A stretch of DNA of 12,273 nucleotides. It comes from Candidatus Corynebacterium faecipullorum (lineage in GTDB: Bacteria > Actinomycetota > Actinomycetes > Mycobacteriales > Mycobacteriaceae). Positions 6,689 through 12,273 of the stretch are shown here, one piece after another. The DNA is taken from positions 1 through 12,273 of the forward strand of contig DXEO01000227.1 in assembly GCA_019114925.1 (NCBI GenBank). The letters run 5' to 3'. The first letter of the stretch is position 1. Each line of letters begins with the position of its first letter. The notes beneath the pieces are model-generated. The model ran no database searches and was not told the DNA's origin. It saw nothing but the letters and a program-made list of their open reading frames with translations. The translations under genes and the position numbers were made by a program.

Positions 6689-7634
6689 TTCCTCTCTCCC
6701 GGCTGCGCCGGATTCAGCGGCTTCGACTCCCCCGGAAAAGATCGAAGCTCGCCCACTGCGTCACCCCTGGCGCTGGATATTCGCCACTGTCCTCACTCTG
6801 CTTGCCGTATGGTTCGTTATCTCCTCGGCACGCAACGAGGCCTTCGGGTGGGGCACGTATTTCCAGTATCTTTTCGATACTCGGATTGCCACCGCTGCCC
6901 TGCACACCATTGCCATTACGATTCTGGCGATGATCATCGGCGTCATAGGAGGTGCAGCCCTCGCGGTGATGCGCATGTCCCCCAACCCAGTGCTGGGCGG
7001 CGTGTCGTGGGTTTTCTTGTGGCTCTTCCGGGGTACCCCGATTTATGTGCAGCTCGTCTTCTGGGGTCTGCTTTCAGCCCTCTACCAATCCATCAACCTT
7101 GGCTTCACAGAGATATCCCTCACCGAGGTACTCAATAACGCATTCCTCTTGTCCGTCTTGGGCTTAGGCTTGAACGAAGCCGCATACATGGCGGAGATTG
7201 TTCGCTCCGGTATCTCTTCCGTTCCGGAGGGCCAGAAGGAAGCCAGCAAGGCCCTGGGAATGGGATGGTGGATGACCATGCGCCGCACGGTGCTCCCGCA
7301 GGCCATGCGCATTATCATCCCGCCGACCGGCAACGAGTTTATTTCACTGCTCAAGACTTCTTCACTTGTGGTTGCTATTCCCTACACGGCGGAGATTTTT
7401 GGCCGTGCCACGGACATTTCGGCTGCGCTCTTCGAGCCCATCCCCCTGCTTATGGTCGCGGCTACGTGGTATTTGGCCATCACCTCTCTGCTTATGGTGG
7501 GCCAGTACTTCTTGGAGCGCCGCTTTGAGCGCGGCGCCACCCGCGAACTCACCGGCCGCCAGTTGGCTGCGCTGGCGGATGCCGAAGGAACCATTCCCCG
7601 CAACGTCTCTGTCATCCCGGAGGTAAAGAACTAA
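6681..7634 (+). CDS. Amino acid ABC transporter permease
   Basis: A 317-aa inner membrane permease of the HisM/GlnP type. A roughly 30-residue polar N-terminus is followed by helices at about 32-49, 72-98, 106-133, 152-170 and later. The cytoplasmic EAA loop that contacts the ATPase is clear: MAEIVRSGISSVPEGQKEAS (170-189), then KALGM, and VLPQAMRIIIPPTGNE (204-219). I chose the ATG at 6681 because AAGG lies 8 nt before it and it overlaps the upstream stop. The ATG at 6666 would place that ribosome site inside the gene and add five residues. The polar tail after the last helix (ERRFERGATRELTGRQ onward) is cytoplasmic. It shares one base with the ATPase start (TAATG). Confidence 0.92.
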   Translation: MTNSSLPAAPDSAASTPPEKIEARPLRHPWRWIFATVLTLLAVWFVISSARNEAFGWGTYFQYLFDTRIATAALHTIAITILAMIIGVIGGAALAVMRMSPNPVLGGVSWVFLWLFRGTPIYVQLVFWGLLSALYQSINLGFTEISLTEVLNNAFLLSVLGLGLNEAAYMAEIVRSGISSVPEGQKEASKALGMGWWMTMRRTVLPQAMRIIIPPTGNEFISLLKTSSLVVAIPYTAEIFGRATDISAALFEPIPLLMVAATWYLAITSLLMVGQYFLERRFERGATRELTGRQLAALADAEGTIPRNVSVIPEVKN

Positions 7635-8398
7635 TGCCGACTCCCATGATTTCCGCACAAAATGTGCACAAGTCTTTCGGCCAACTTGAGGTTCTCAAAG
7701 GCATCGACCTCACTGTCATGCCCGGTGAGGTCACGTGCCTCCTGGGTCCCTCCGGTTCAGGTAAGTCCACCTTCCTGCGCTGCTGTAATCACTTGGAGAA
7801 GGTCACGGCCGGCCGCCTCTACATCGACGGCGAACTGATTGGCTTCCGCGAGCGCAATGGCGTGCTCTATGAAATCTCCGAGAAGGAAGCCGCAGCCCAG
7901 CGCCAAGATATCGGCATGGTTTTTCAGCAATTCAATCTGTTTAGCCACCGCACCGTGCTGGAAAACATCATCGAGGCCCCCATCCAGGTAAAGAAGCAGA
8001 GCCCGGTGCAGGCAAAGAAGAAGGCCATGGAGCTGCTGGAAAAGGTTGGCCTCGCGCACAAGGCGGACGCCTACCCAGTCCAGCTCTCTGGTGGTCAGCA
8101 GCAGCGCGTCGCCATTGCCCGCGCGGTTGCCATGGACCCGAAGCTCATGCTTTTCGACGAGCCCACCTCCGCCCTCGACCCCGAGCTCGTCGGTGAGGTG
8201 CTCCGCGTGATGAAGGAACTTGCCGCCGATGGCATGACCATGCTCGTTGTCACCCACGAGATGGGCTTTGCCCGGGAGGTCGCCGACACGATCGTTTTCA
8301 TGGACGGCGGCAGCGTCATCGAAACCGGCACCCCAGAGCAGGTCTTGGACAATCCTCAGCACCAGCGCACGAAGGATTTCCTCTCTTCGCTCTTGTAG
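7634..8398 (+). CDS. Amino acid ABC transporter ATP-binding protein
   Basis: A 254-aa GlnQ/HisP-type ATPase that drives import. Walker A is GPSGSGKST (38-46), the Q-loop glutamine is Q98 in MVFQQFNLF, the signature is LSGGQ (151-155), Walker B is LMLFDEP (171-177) with catalytic E176, the D-loop is SALD, and the switch histidine is H208 in VVTHEMGFA. The insertion at about 70-90 before the Q-loop resembles HisP rather than the shorter GlnQ. A GGAGG lies 11 nt before the ATG. It is the last gene of the DUF368-SBP-permease-ATPase run. All catalytic residues are intact, so the importer should work. Confidence 0.95.
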   Translation: MPTPMISAQNVHKSFGQLEVLKGIDLTVMPGEVTCLLGPSGSGKSTFLRCCNHLEKVTAGRLYIDGELIGFRERNGVLYEISEKEAAAQRQDIGMVFQQFNLFSHRTVLENIIEAPIQVKKQSPVQAKKKAMELLEKVGLAHKADAYPVQLSGGQQQRVAIARAVAMDPKLMLFDEPTSALDPELVGEVLRVMKELAADGMTMLVVTHEMGFAREVADTIVFMDGGSVIETGTPEQVLDNPQHQRTKDFLSSLL

Positions 8399-8438
8399 AA
8401 CGCTTGGACATTTTCCTATTTGAACCCACCGAAAAATA

Positions 8439-8478
8439 AAGCTCCGGCCAGTCCGCAAAGGGTAACTGACCGGAGCTT
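8439..8478 (-). terminator. Terminator hairpin between convergent ABC and nusB operons
   Basis: AAGCTCCGG-C-CAGT (8439-8452) pairs with ACTG-A-CCGGAGCTT (8465-8478), a stem of 13 pairs with one C/A mismatch and a 12-nt loop. Read on the minus strand, the stem is followed by TATTTTTC (complement of 8431-8438), a good U-run, so it is a clear intrinsic terminator for the nusB operon. On the plus strand only CGGACTTC follows, so for the ABC operon it is at most a weak stop. Confidence 0.8.
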
Positions 8479-8503
8479 CGGACTTCAGGAAAAGACGTAG
8501 GCT

Positions 8504-9034
8504 CTAATCGGAGTCGCCTTCCGTTTCCGCAGTCTCAGCGGGCTCCTCGGCCTCCTCGGCAGAGGCCGGGGCCATCGGGCTATCCGCAGACTGTGATTGG
8601 ATGACGTCATCCAGCACCGCATGGATATAAGGCGCGGCCTTGTCGTTGGAGTATTCGGAAGCAAGCTCCACGCCTTCGACGAGCGCGGTAGCGTTGGGAA
8701 CATCCGCGTTGAAGAGGATTTCCCATACCGATACTCGCATGATCGCGCGGTCAACGGCGGGAATGCGCTCGAGCGACCACTCGCTGGAGAGGTAACGAGC
8801 AATCGCATCGTCGATGGCGTCCAGCTCTTCAGCTGCTCCGCTGACAATTTCACGGGTGTAGTCCGCGATCGGCGCCACGCCGTTTTCCGGATCACGAGCA
8901 AGCTCGACGCGGTCTTCCACGATTGCGACCGGATCGACGTCGCGTGATTCTGCCTCGAAGAGAATATCTGCAGCTCGGCGGCGCGCGCGGTAGCGCGCGG
9001 TGTGCCGTTTAAAGTTAGGCTCTGGTCGGGTCAT
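8504..9034 (-). CDS. nusB: Transcription antitermination protein NusB
   Basis: A 176-aa protein. NusB binds boxA RNA with NusE (S10) during rRNA operon transcription. The helical core spans about residues 11-148: HTARYRARRRAADILFEAE, then EWSLERIPAVDRAIMRVSVW (85-104), the most typical block, and ALVEGVELASEYSNDKAAPY (117-136). Residues about 147-176 are a low-complexity acidic tail (SAEEAEEPAETAETEGDSD) beyond the usual 140-150 aa core. The ATG at 9034 lies one base after the efp TAA, with no clear ribosome site, suggesting translational coupling. The upstream in-frame ATG at 9202 would overlap efp and adds a Ser/Arg-rich shadow translation, so I rejected it. Confidence 0.94.
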   Translation of the reverse strand: MTRPEPNFKRHTARYRARRRAADILFEAESRDVDPVAIVEDRVELARDPENGVAPIADYTREIVSGAAEELDAIDDAIARYLSSEWSLERIPAVDRAIMRVSVWEILFNADVPNATALVEGVELASEYSNDKAAPYIHAVLDDVIQSQSADSPMAPASAEEAEEPAETAETEGDSD

Positions 9035-9035
9035 C

Positions 9036-9599
9036 TTAGTTGTTGACGCGAGAGAGGTACTCGCCAGTGCGGGTATCGATCTTGAGGGTGTTACCGGTCT
9101 CGATGAACAGCGGCACCTGGATCTCGGCACCGGTCTCGAGCGTCGCCGGCTTGGTGCCGCCGTTGGAGCGGTCACCCTGCAGACCCGGCTCGGTGTGCTC
9201 AACTTTCAAGTCAACGGAGATCGGAAGCTCACCGAACAGAGCGTCGCCATCGTGGAAGGAGACCTGGACGCGCATGTTTTCCAAGAGGAACTTGCCGGCG
9301 TCGCCGAACTTATCAAACGGCAGCTCGTACTGCTCGTAGGTCTTATCATCCATGACCACGTAGTTCTGACCATCGTTGTACAGGTAGGTCATGTCGCGGC
9401 GGTCAACGTTGGCGGTCTCGACCTTCACACCAGCGTTAAAGGTCTTGTCGGTGACCTTGCCAGAGACCACATCCTTGAGCTTGGTGCGCACGAATGCAGG
9501 CCCCTTGCCAGGCTTGACGTGCTGGAATTCAACGATCTGCTGCAACTTGTTGTCGATCTTCAGAACGAGGCCGTTCTTGAAATCAGTGGTATCTGCCAT
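9036..9599 (-). CDS. efp: Translation elongation factor P
   Basis: A 187-aa protein of usual length with the three beta-barrel EF-P layout. EF-P binds between the ribosomal P and E sites and relieves stalling at polyproline stretches. The tip loop is PGKGP (30-34) with K32 at the position modified in other bacteria. The actinobacterial PGKGP loop group has been described as active without a modified lysine, and no modification enzyme is in this window. The C-terminal block TLETGAEIQVPLFIETG followed by NTLKIDTRTGEYLSR is the EF-P signature. GGAGAG lies about 7 nt before the ATG. Confidence 0.97.
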   Translation of the reverse strand: MADTTDFKNGLVLKIDNKLQQIVEFQHVKPGKGPAFVRTKLKDVVSGKVTDKTFNAGVKVETANVDRRDMTYLYNDGQNYVVMDDKTYEQYELPFDKFGDAGKFLLENMRVQVSFHDGDALFGELPISVDLKVEHTEPGLQGDRSNGGTKPATLETGAEIQVPLFIETGNTLKIDTRTGEYLSRVNN

Positions 9600-9631
9600 G
9601 AAATGACTCTCCCAAATAACTTGTAGTCGAA

Positions 9632-9637
9632 ATTATG
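9632..9637 (-). promoter_or_regulatory. Weak candidate -10 upstream of efp
   Basis: The 94-bp gap between pepQ and efp is AT-richer than its surroundings and contains CATAAT on the minus strand (9632-9637), about 32 nt before the efp ATG. No clear -35 was found. It would allow efp-nusB to be transcribed apart from the aro genes. Confidence 0.25.
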
Positions 9638-9685
9638 AAAACAGTGTCTAAGCATACCGTACGCGGCTACTGCACGGGACGAAGG

Positions 9686-9703
9686 GGTGCTGGCTACAGC
9701 ACC
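9686..9703 (-). terminator. Hairpin overlapping the pepQ stop codon
   Basis: GGTGCTG (9686-9692) and CAGCACC (9697-9703) form a perfect 7-bp stem around a 4-nt loop. On the minus strand it contains the last two pepQ codons and the TAG stop. CCTTCGTCCC follows, without a U-run, so it is more likely a partial terminator or a processing or stability element than a full stop. Confidence 0.35.
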
Positions 9704-10785
9704 TGAAGTTCCTTCGGATAGGCCGTGATGATCTTTGGTGCCCCTGAGGTGATAAAGAGGCTGTCCTCGATGCGCACACCGCCCTTACCAGGAACGTAGA
9801 TACCCGGCTCAATGGTCAGCGTCATCCCTTCGGCCAGCTCGCCCTTGCCGGTTTTCGCTGCGGAGGGCCCTTCATGCACGTCGAGACCGATTCCGTGGCC
9901 AGTCGAGTGAACGAAGTACTCGCCGTAGCCGGCCTCAGTGATGATGTCACGGCAGGCCGCGTCGACGTCGACAAGCTTGGCACCTGGCACCGCTGCCTTC
10001 ACACCCGCCTCCTGGGCGCGCAGAACAATGTCGTAGATTTCACGGGCGAAGTCAGTGACCTCACCGATAGCGAAGGTGCGTGTGCAGTCGGAGTTAAAGC
10101 CGCGCAGGTGGGCACCGAAGTCTATCGTAACCAAATCCCCCTTGCACAACTCGCGGTCATCCGCACCGTGATGGGGCTTAGCGGAATTTTCACCGGAAGC
10201 CACAATGGTGTCGAAGCTCACGCGCTCCGAGCCGAGCATGCGCATGCGGTACTCCAAATCGGCAGCGACTTGGCGTTCCGTGCGCCCAGCGGCGACCTCC
10301 CCAGCCTCCACGAGATCGGTGAGTGCCTGGTTGGCCAAGGCCGCGATCTCTTCGAGCTTCTGAAGCTCAACGTGATCCTTGACCAGGCGGATCTTCTCAA
10401 TCACGCCGGTGACCGGCACCAGAGTCACGCCCTCCGGCTTTGCCTTCTCCAAACGCTCCAGTTGTGAGACAGTGACGTAGTCGGCTTCATAGCCCACGCG
10501 CAGATCTTGAGAAACTTGCCCCACCAAGTGCGGGCCTACATCGCGGCCGAGGCTGGCTTCGATGTCCGGAACCTCTTCCGCGATCTGCGTGGTGTAGCGC
10601 CCGTCCGTTGCCATGAGCGCGGAGAGGTCCTTGCGCAACAGCAGTCCACCATTCGATCCCGAAAAGCCGGTCAAATAACGCACGTGCGTCAGGTGGGTAA
10701 CGATAATGGCGTCAATGCGCTGACCAGTCAGCTCAGTCATGAGCTTGCGGCGGCGGTTGCCATAACGAGTATCGGCTAATGCCAT
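9694..10785 (-). CDS. pepQ: Xaa-Pro peptidase (M24B family; aminopeptidase P or prolidase)
   Basis: A 363-aa cytoplasmic metallopeptidase that cleaves peptides with proline in the second position. The N-terminal creatinase-like domain (about 1-130) contains HLTHVRYLTGFSGSNGGLLL (31-50). The C-terminal pita-bread domain has all five dinuclear metal ligands: D222 in TIDFGA, D233 in NSDCTRTF, H297 in STGHGIGLDVHEGP, E326 in TIEPGIY and E340 in GVRIEDS. SAKPHHG (201-207) adds a conserved active-site histidine. GGAG about 11 nt before the ATG supports the start. It lies between aroQ (42-bp gap) and efp (94-bp gap). Dipeptidase and aminopeptidase P members cannot be told apart here, so the symbol is approximate. 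Confidence 0.9.
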   Translation of the reverse strand: MALADTRYGNRRRKLMTELTGQRIDAIIVTHLTHVRYLTGFSGSNGGLLLRKDLSALMATDGRYTTQIAEEVPDIEASLGRDVGPHLVGQVSQDLRVGYEADYVTVSQLERLEKAKPEGVTLVPVTGVIEKIRLVKDHVELQKLEEIAALANQALTDLVEAGEVAAGRTERQVAADLEYRMRMLGSERVSFDTIVASGENSAKPHHGADDRELCKGDLVTIDFGAHLRGFNSDCTRTFAIGEVTDFAREIYDIVLRAQEAGVKAAVPGAKLVDVDAACRDIITEAGYGEYFVHSTGHGIGLDVHEGPSAAKTGKGELAEGMTLTIEPGIYVPGKGGVRIEDSLFITSGAPKIITAYPKELQVL

Positions 10786-10827
10786 GAGAGATCCACTCCA
10801 ATCAATTCAAGCGATACTTCATGATAG

Positions 10828-11253
10828 CTAATGTGCCAGGAAGTACCCCAATGCCGCGACATAGCCATAAGAGCCGAGGCCCGCGATAACACCGCGAGCG
10901 ATGGGGCTCAGGTAAGAGTGCTGCCGAAATGCTTCCCGCGCATGCACATTGGATAGGTGCACCTCGACGAATCCGGGGCCATCGGCTACCTCCGCCAGGG
11001 CATCACGCAGAGCCACCGAGGTATGGGTAAAACCGCCCGGGTTGATGATGACAGGCCAGCCCTCGTCGGCAGCGCGATGCACCTGTTCAATGAGTTCGCC
11101 CTCGTGGTTGGATTGGAAGAAGACGATCTCTTCCTCCCCCGCCGCCGCGCGGACGCGAGTCTCTATATCCTCCAAAGTTTCGCTGCCATAGATTTCTGGC
11201 TGACGCTTGCCCAAGCGGTTCAGATTCGGGCCGTTGAGGACGAGAATGGTCAT
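10828..11253 (-). CDS. aroQ: 3-dehydroquinate dehydratase, type II
   Basis: A 141-aa protein of standard type II length that converts 3-dehydroquinate to 3-dehydroshikimate, shikimate pathway step three. All signature blocks are present: NGPNLNRLGKRQPEIYG (7-23) with catalytic R17 and Y22 on the flexible lid, QSNHEGELIEQVH (47-59), INPGGFTHTSVALRDAL (70-86) with N71, and EVHLSN (97-102) with general acid H99. AGGAG lies about 6 nt before the ATG. The aroB stop is 18 bp upstream, so the enzyme making its substrate is encoded just before it in the same operon. Type II enzymes form dodecamers. Confidence 0.96.
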   Translation of the reverse strand: MTILVLNGPNLNRLGKRQPEIYGSETLEDIETRVRAAAGEEEIVFFQSNHEGELIEQVHRAADEGWPVIINPGGFTHTSVALRDALAEVADGPGFVEVHLSNVHAREAFRQHSYLSPIARGVIAGLGSYGYVAALGYFLAH

Positions 11254-11271
11254 GGCGAACTCCTTAAATTC

Positions 11272-12273
11272 CTATACGGTCAGCTGCGCGTAGGCTGCGC
11301 GCAGCTCCTCATCAGTGGCGTCTTCCAAGCGCGTGGTTTCCCCGATCCCGGTGAGCGCTACAAAGCGGATGTGGCCTCCGCGGTTCTTCTTGTCATGGCG
11401 CATTGCATCCAGCAGCTCCTCAAAATGGCCCTGCTCATAAGTGGTCGGCAGCCCAATTCTGGTCAAGATGTCGCGGTGCGTGGCCACGAGGTTGGCATCG
11501 ATCAGCCCGCGCGCGTGGGATAAGTAGGCAATGAACATCATGCCCACCGCTACCGCACGGCCGTGTCGCCACGAGTAGTTTTCGCGACGCTCCACGGCGT
11601 GGCCAAAGGTGTGGCCGTAATTGAGGGTCTCGCGCAGCCCGGATTCCTTCAAGTCCTGACCCACCACATGTGCCTTGACCGCAATAGAACGCTCGATGAG
11701 CTCCGGCAGCAGGCCGTCCGGCTCAAGGCATGTGGCGGAGTCCGCTAGATAGTGCTCAATGATCTGAGAGTCATGGATGAAGCCAGTCTTGATAATCTCT
11801 GCAGAACCGGCGACAATTTCCTCGGCCGGCAGCGTGCGCAAATGATCCAGATCAACAAAGACTGAGTCCGGCTCGTGAAAAGCCCCAACCAGGTTCTTTC
11901 CCGCCGCAGTGTTGATCCCGGTTTTGCCACCGACGGCGGCATCCACCATAGCGAGCAACGTCGTTGGTGCCTGAATCACCGGGATTCCGCGCATCCACGT
12001 CGCCGCTGCAAACCCAGCTAGGTCTGTCACGGCACCACCGCCCAGGCCAATGACGGCGTCGCGGCGGCTAAACCCTGCCTCCCCGAAAATATCCCACAGG
12101 CGGGCCAGCACGTCGATCTGCTTGGCGGCTTCGGCATCGGGGACCGCAACTGGGGTGGCCTCAATCCCCTGTACTCGAGCCTGTTCAACTAAGTGTTGGG
12201 CAGCCTGCGCGAGCGGCGGTTGGTGGATGATTGCCACCTTAGCCGCCCCAATCGCCGCGGCGCGCTCGATCAT
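11272..12273 (-). CDS. aroB: 3-dehydroquinate synthase, 5' end beyond the window
   Basis: The 333 residues visible are nearly the whole NAD- and metal-dependent enzyme that makes 3-dehydroquinate from DAHP, shikimate pathway step two. Recognisable blocks are GLGGGAVTDLAGFAAATW (NAD site), PTTLLAMVDAAVGGKTGIN, KNLVGAFHEP, the metal ligand Glu in GSAEIIKTGF, the metal ligand His in ETLNYGHTFGHAVE, and the later His in WRHGRAVAVGM. The family usually runs to about 360 residues, and the opening beta strand and its start region are missing. The Met at the window edge (MIERAAAIGAAK) is therefore probably internal and the gene continues to the right. It is the upstream member of aroB-aroQ. Confidence 0.95.
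   Translation of the reverse strand: MIERAAAIGAAKVAIIHQPPLAQAAQHLVEQARVQGIEATPVAVPDAEAAKQIDVLARLWDIFGEAGFSRRDAVIGLGGGAVTDLAGFAAATWMRGIPVIQAPTTLLAMVDAAVGGKTGINTAAGKNLVGAFHEPDSVFVDLDHLRTLPAEEIVAGSAEIIKTGFIHDSQIIEHYLADSATCLEPDGLLPELIERSIAVKAHVVGQDLKESGLRETLNYGHTFGHAVERRENYSWRHGRAVAVGMMFIAYLSHARGLIDANLVATHRDILTRIGLPTTYEQGHFEELLDAMRHDKKNRGGHIRFVALTGIGETTRLEDATDEELRAAYAQLTV

Noticed and set aside
7757..8458. 233-aa minus-strand frame antisense to the ABC ATPase
   Set aside because: Fully covered by a gene with every ATPase motif; the translation resembles the reversed frame of conserved coding sequence and it runs into the terminator.
9035..9202. nusB start at 9202
   Set aside because: The extension lies wholly inside efp in another frame and reads as Ser/Arg-rich shadow; the ATG right after the efp stop begins typical NusB sequence.
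9000..9626. 208-aa plus-strand frame antisense to efp
   Set aside because: Leu/Val/Asp-rich mirror of efp coding sequence with no family signal.
9874..10467. 197-aa plus-strand frame antisense to pepQ
   Set aside because: The opposite strand carries all five metal ligands of an M24 peptidase; this frame is a shadow.
10957..11523. 188-aa plus-strand frame across aroQ and aroB
   Set aside because: Spans two well-supported genes on the other strand and shows no domain.

Overview
The window looks like chromosomal core sequence from a Corynebacterium (Actinobacteria, moderately high GC). The evidence is gene content and protein style: the N-terminus of ribosomal protein S1, an actinobacterial DNA polymerase I with a tyrosine in the O-helix, an EF-P with a PGKGP loop, and an aroB-aroQ-pepQ-efp-nusB block. 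I assign the genus by recognition; no database search was possible. I see no prophage, IS element, CRISPR array or defence island, and no convincing new multi-gene system.

Layout. (1) 1-111, minus: the first 37 codons of rpsA, leaving the window on the left. (2) 112-351: a 240-bp divergent intergenic region. (3) 352-1623, plus: a class I SAM methyltransferase and a small RDD-family membrane protein. (4) 1640-1701: a short 19-bp tandem repeat that abuts and includes the polA stop codon. (5) 1691-4333, minus: polA. (6) 4434-4553, plus: a short tRNA with a CAA anticodon and a strong intrinsic terminator. (7) 4576-4851, plus: a small exported or membrane protein of unknown function. (8) 4988-8398, plus: a tight four-gene run, namely a DUF368 (PopT-type) polyprenyl-phosphate transporter followed by the lipoprotein, permease and ATPase of a polar amino acid ABC importer. 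(9) 8439-8478: a hairpin terminator between convergent operons. (10) 8504-12273, minus: aroB (5' end cut by the window), aroQ, pepQ/pepP, efp and nusB, closely packed and probably largely one operon.

How the genes fit together. Most are housekeeping: translation (rpsA, tRNA, efp), transcription antitermination and rRNA synthesis (nusB), DNA repair and replication (polA), the shikimate pathway (aroB and aroQ are consecutive steps) and proline-peptide turnover (pepQ). The accessory elements are the methyltransferase, the RDD protein, the 91-aa exported protein, and the DUF368 gene fused transcriptionally to an amino acid importer.

The points most worth a second look are the short CAA tRNA with a leucine-like D-arm but no long variable arm, the orphan exported small protein directly behind its terminator, and the tandem repeat at the polA stop. 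No gene-free stretch exceeds 300 bases.
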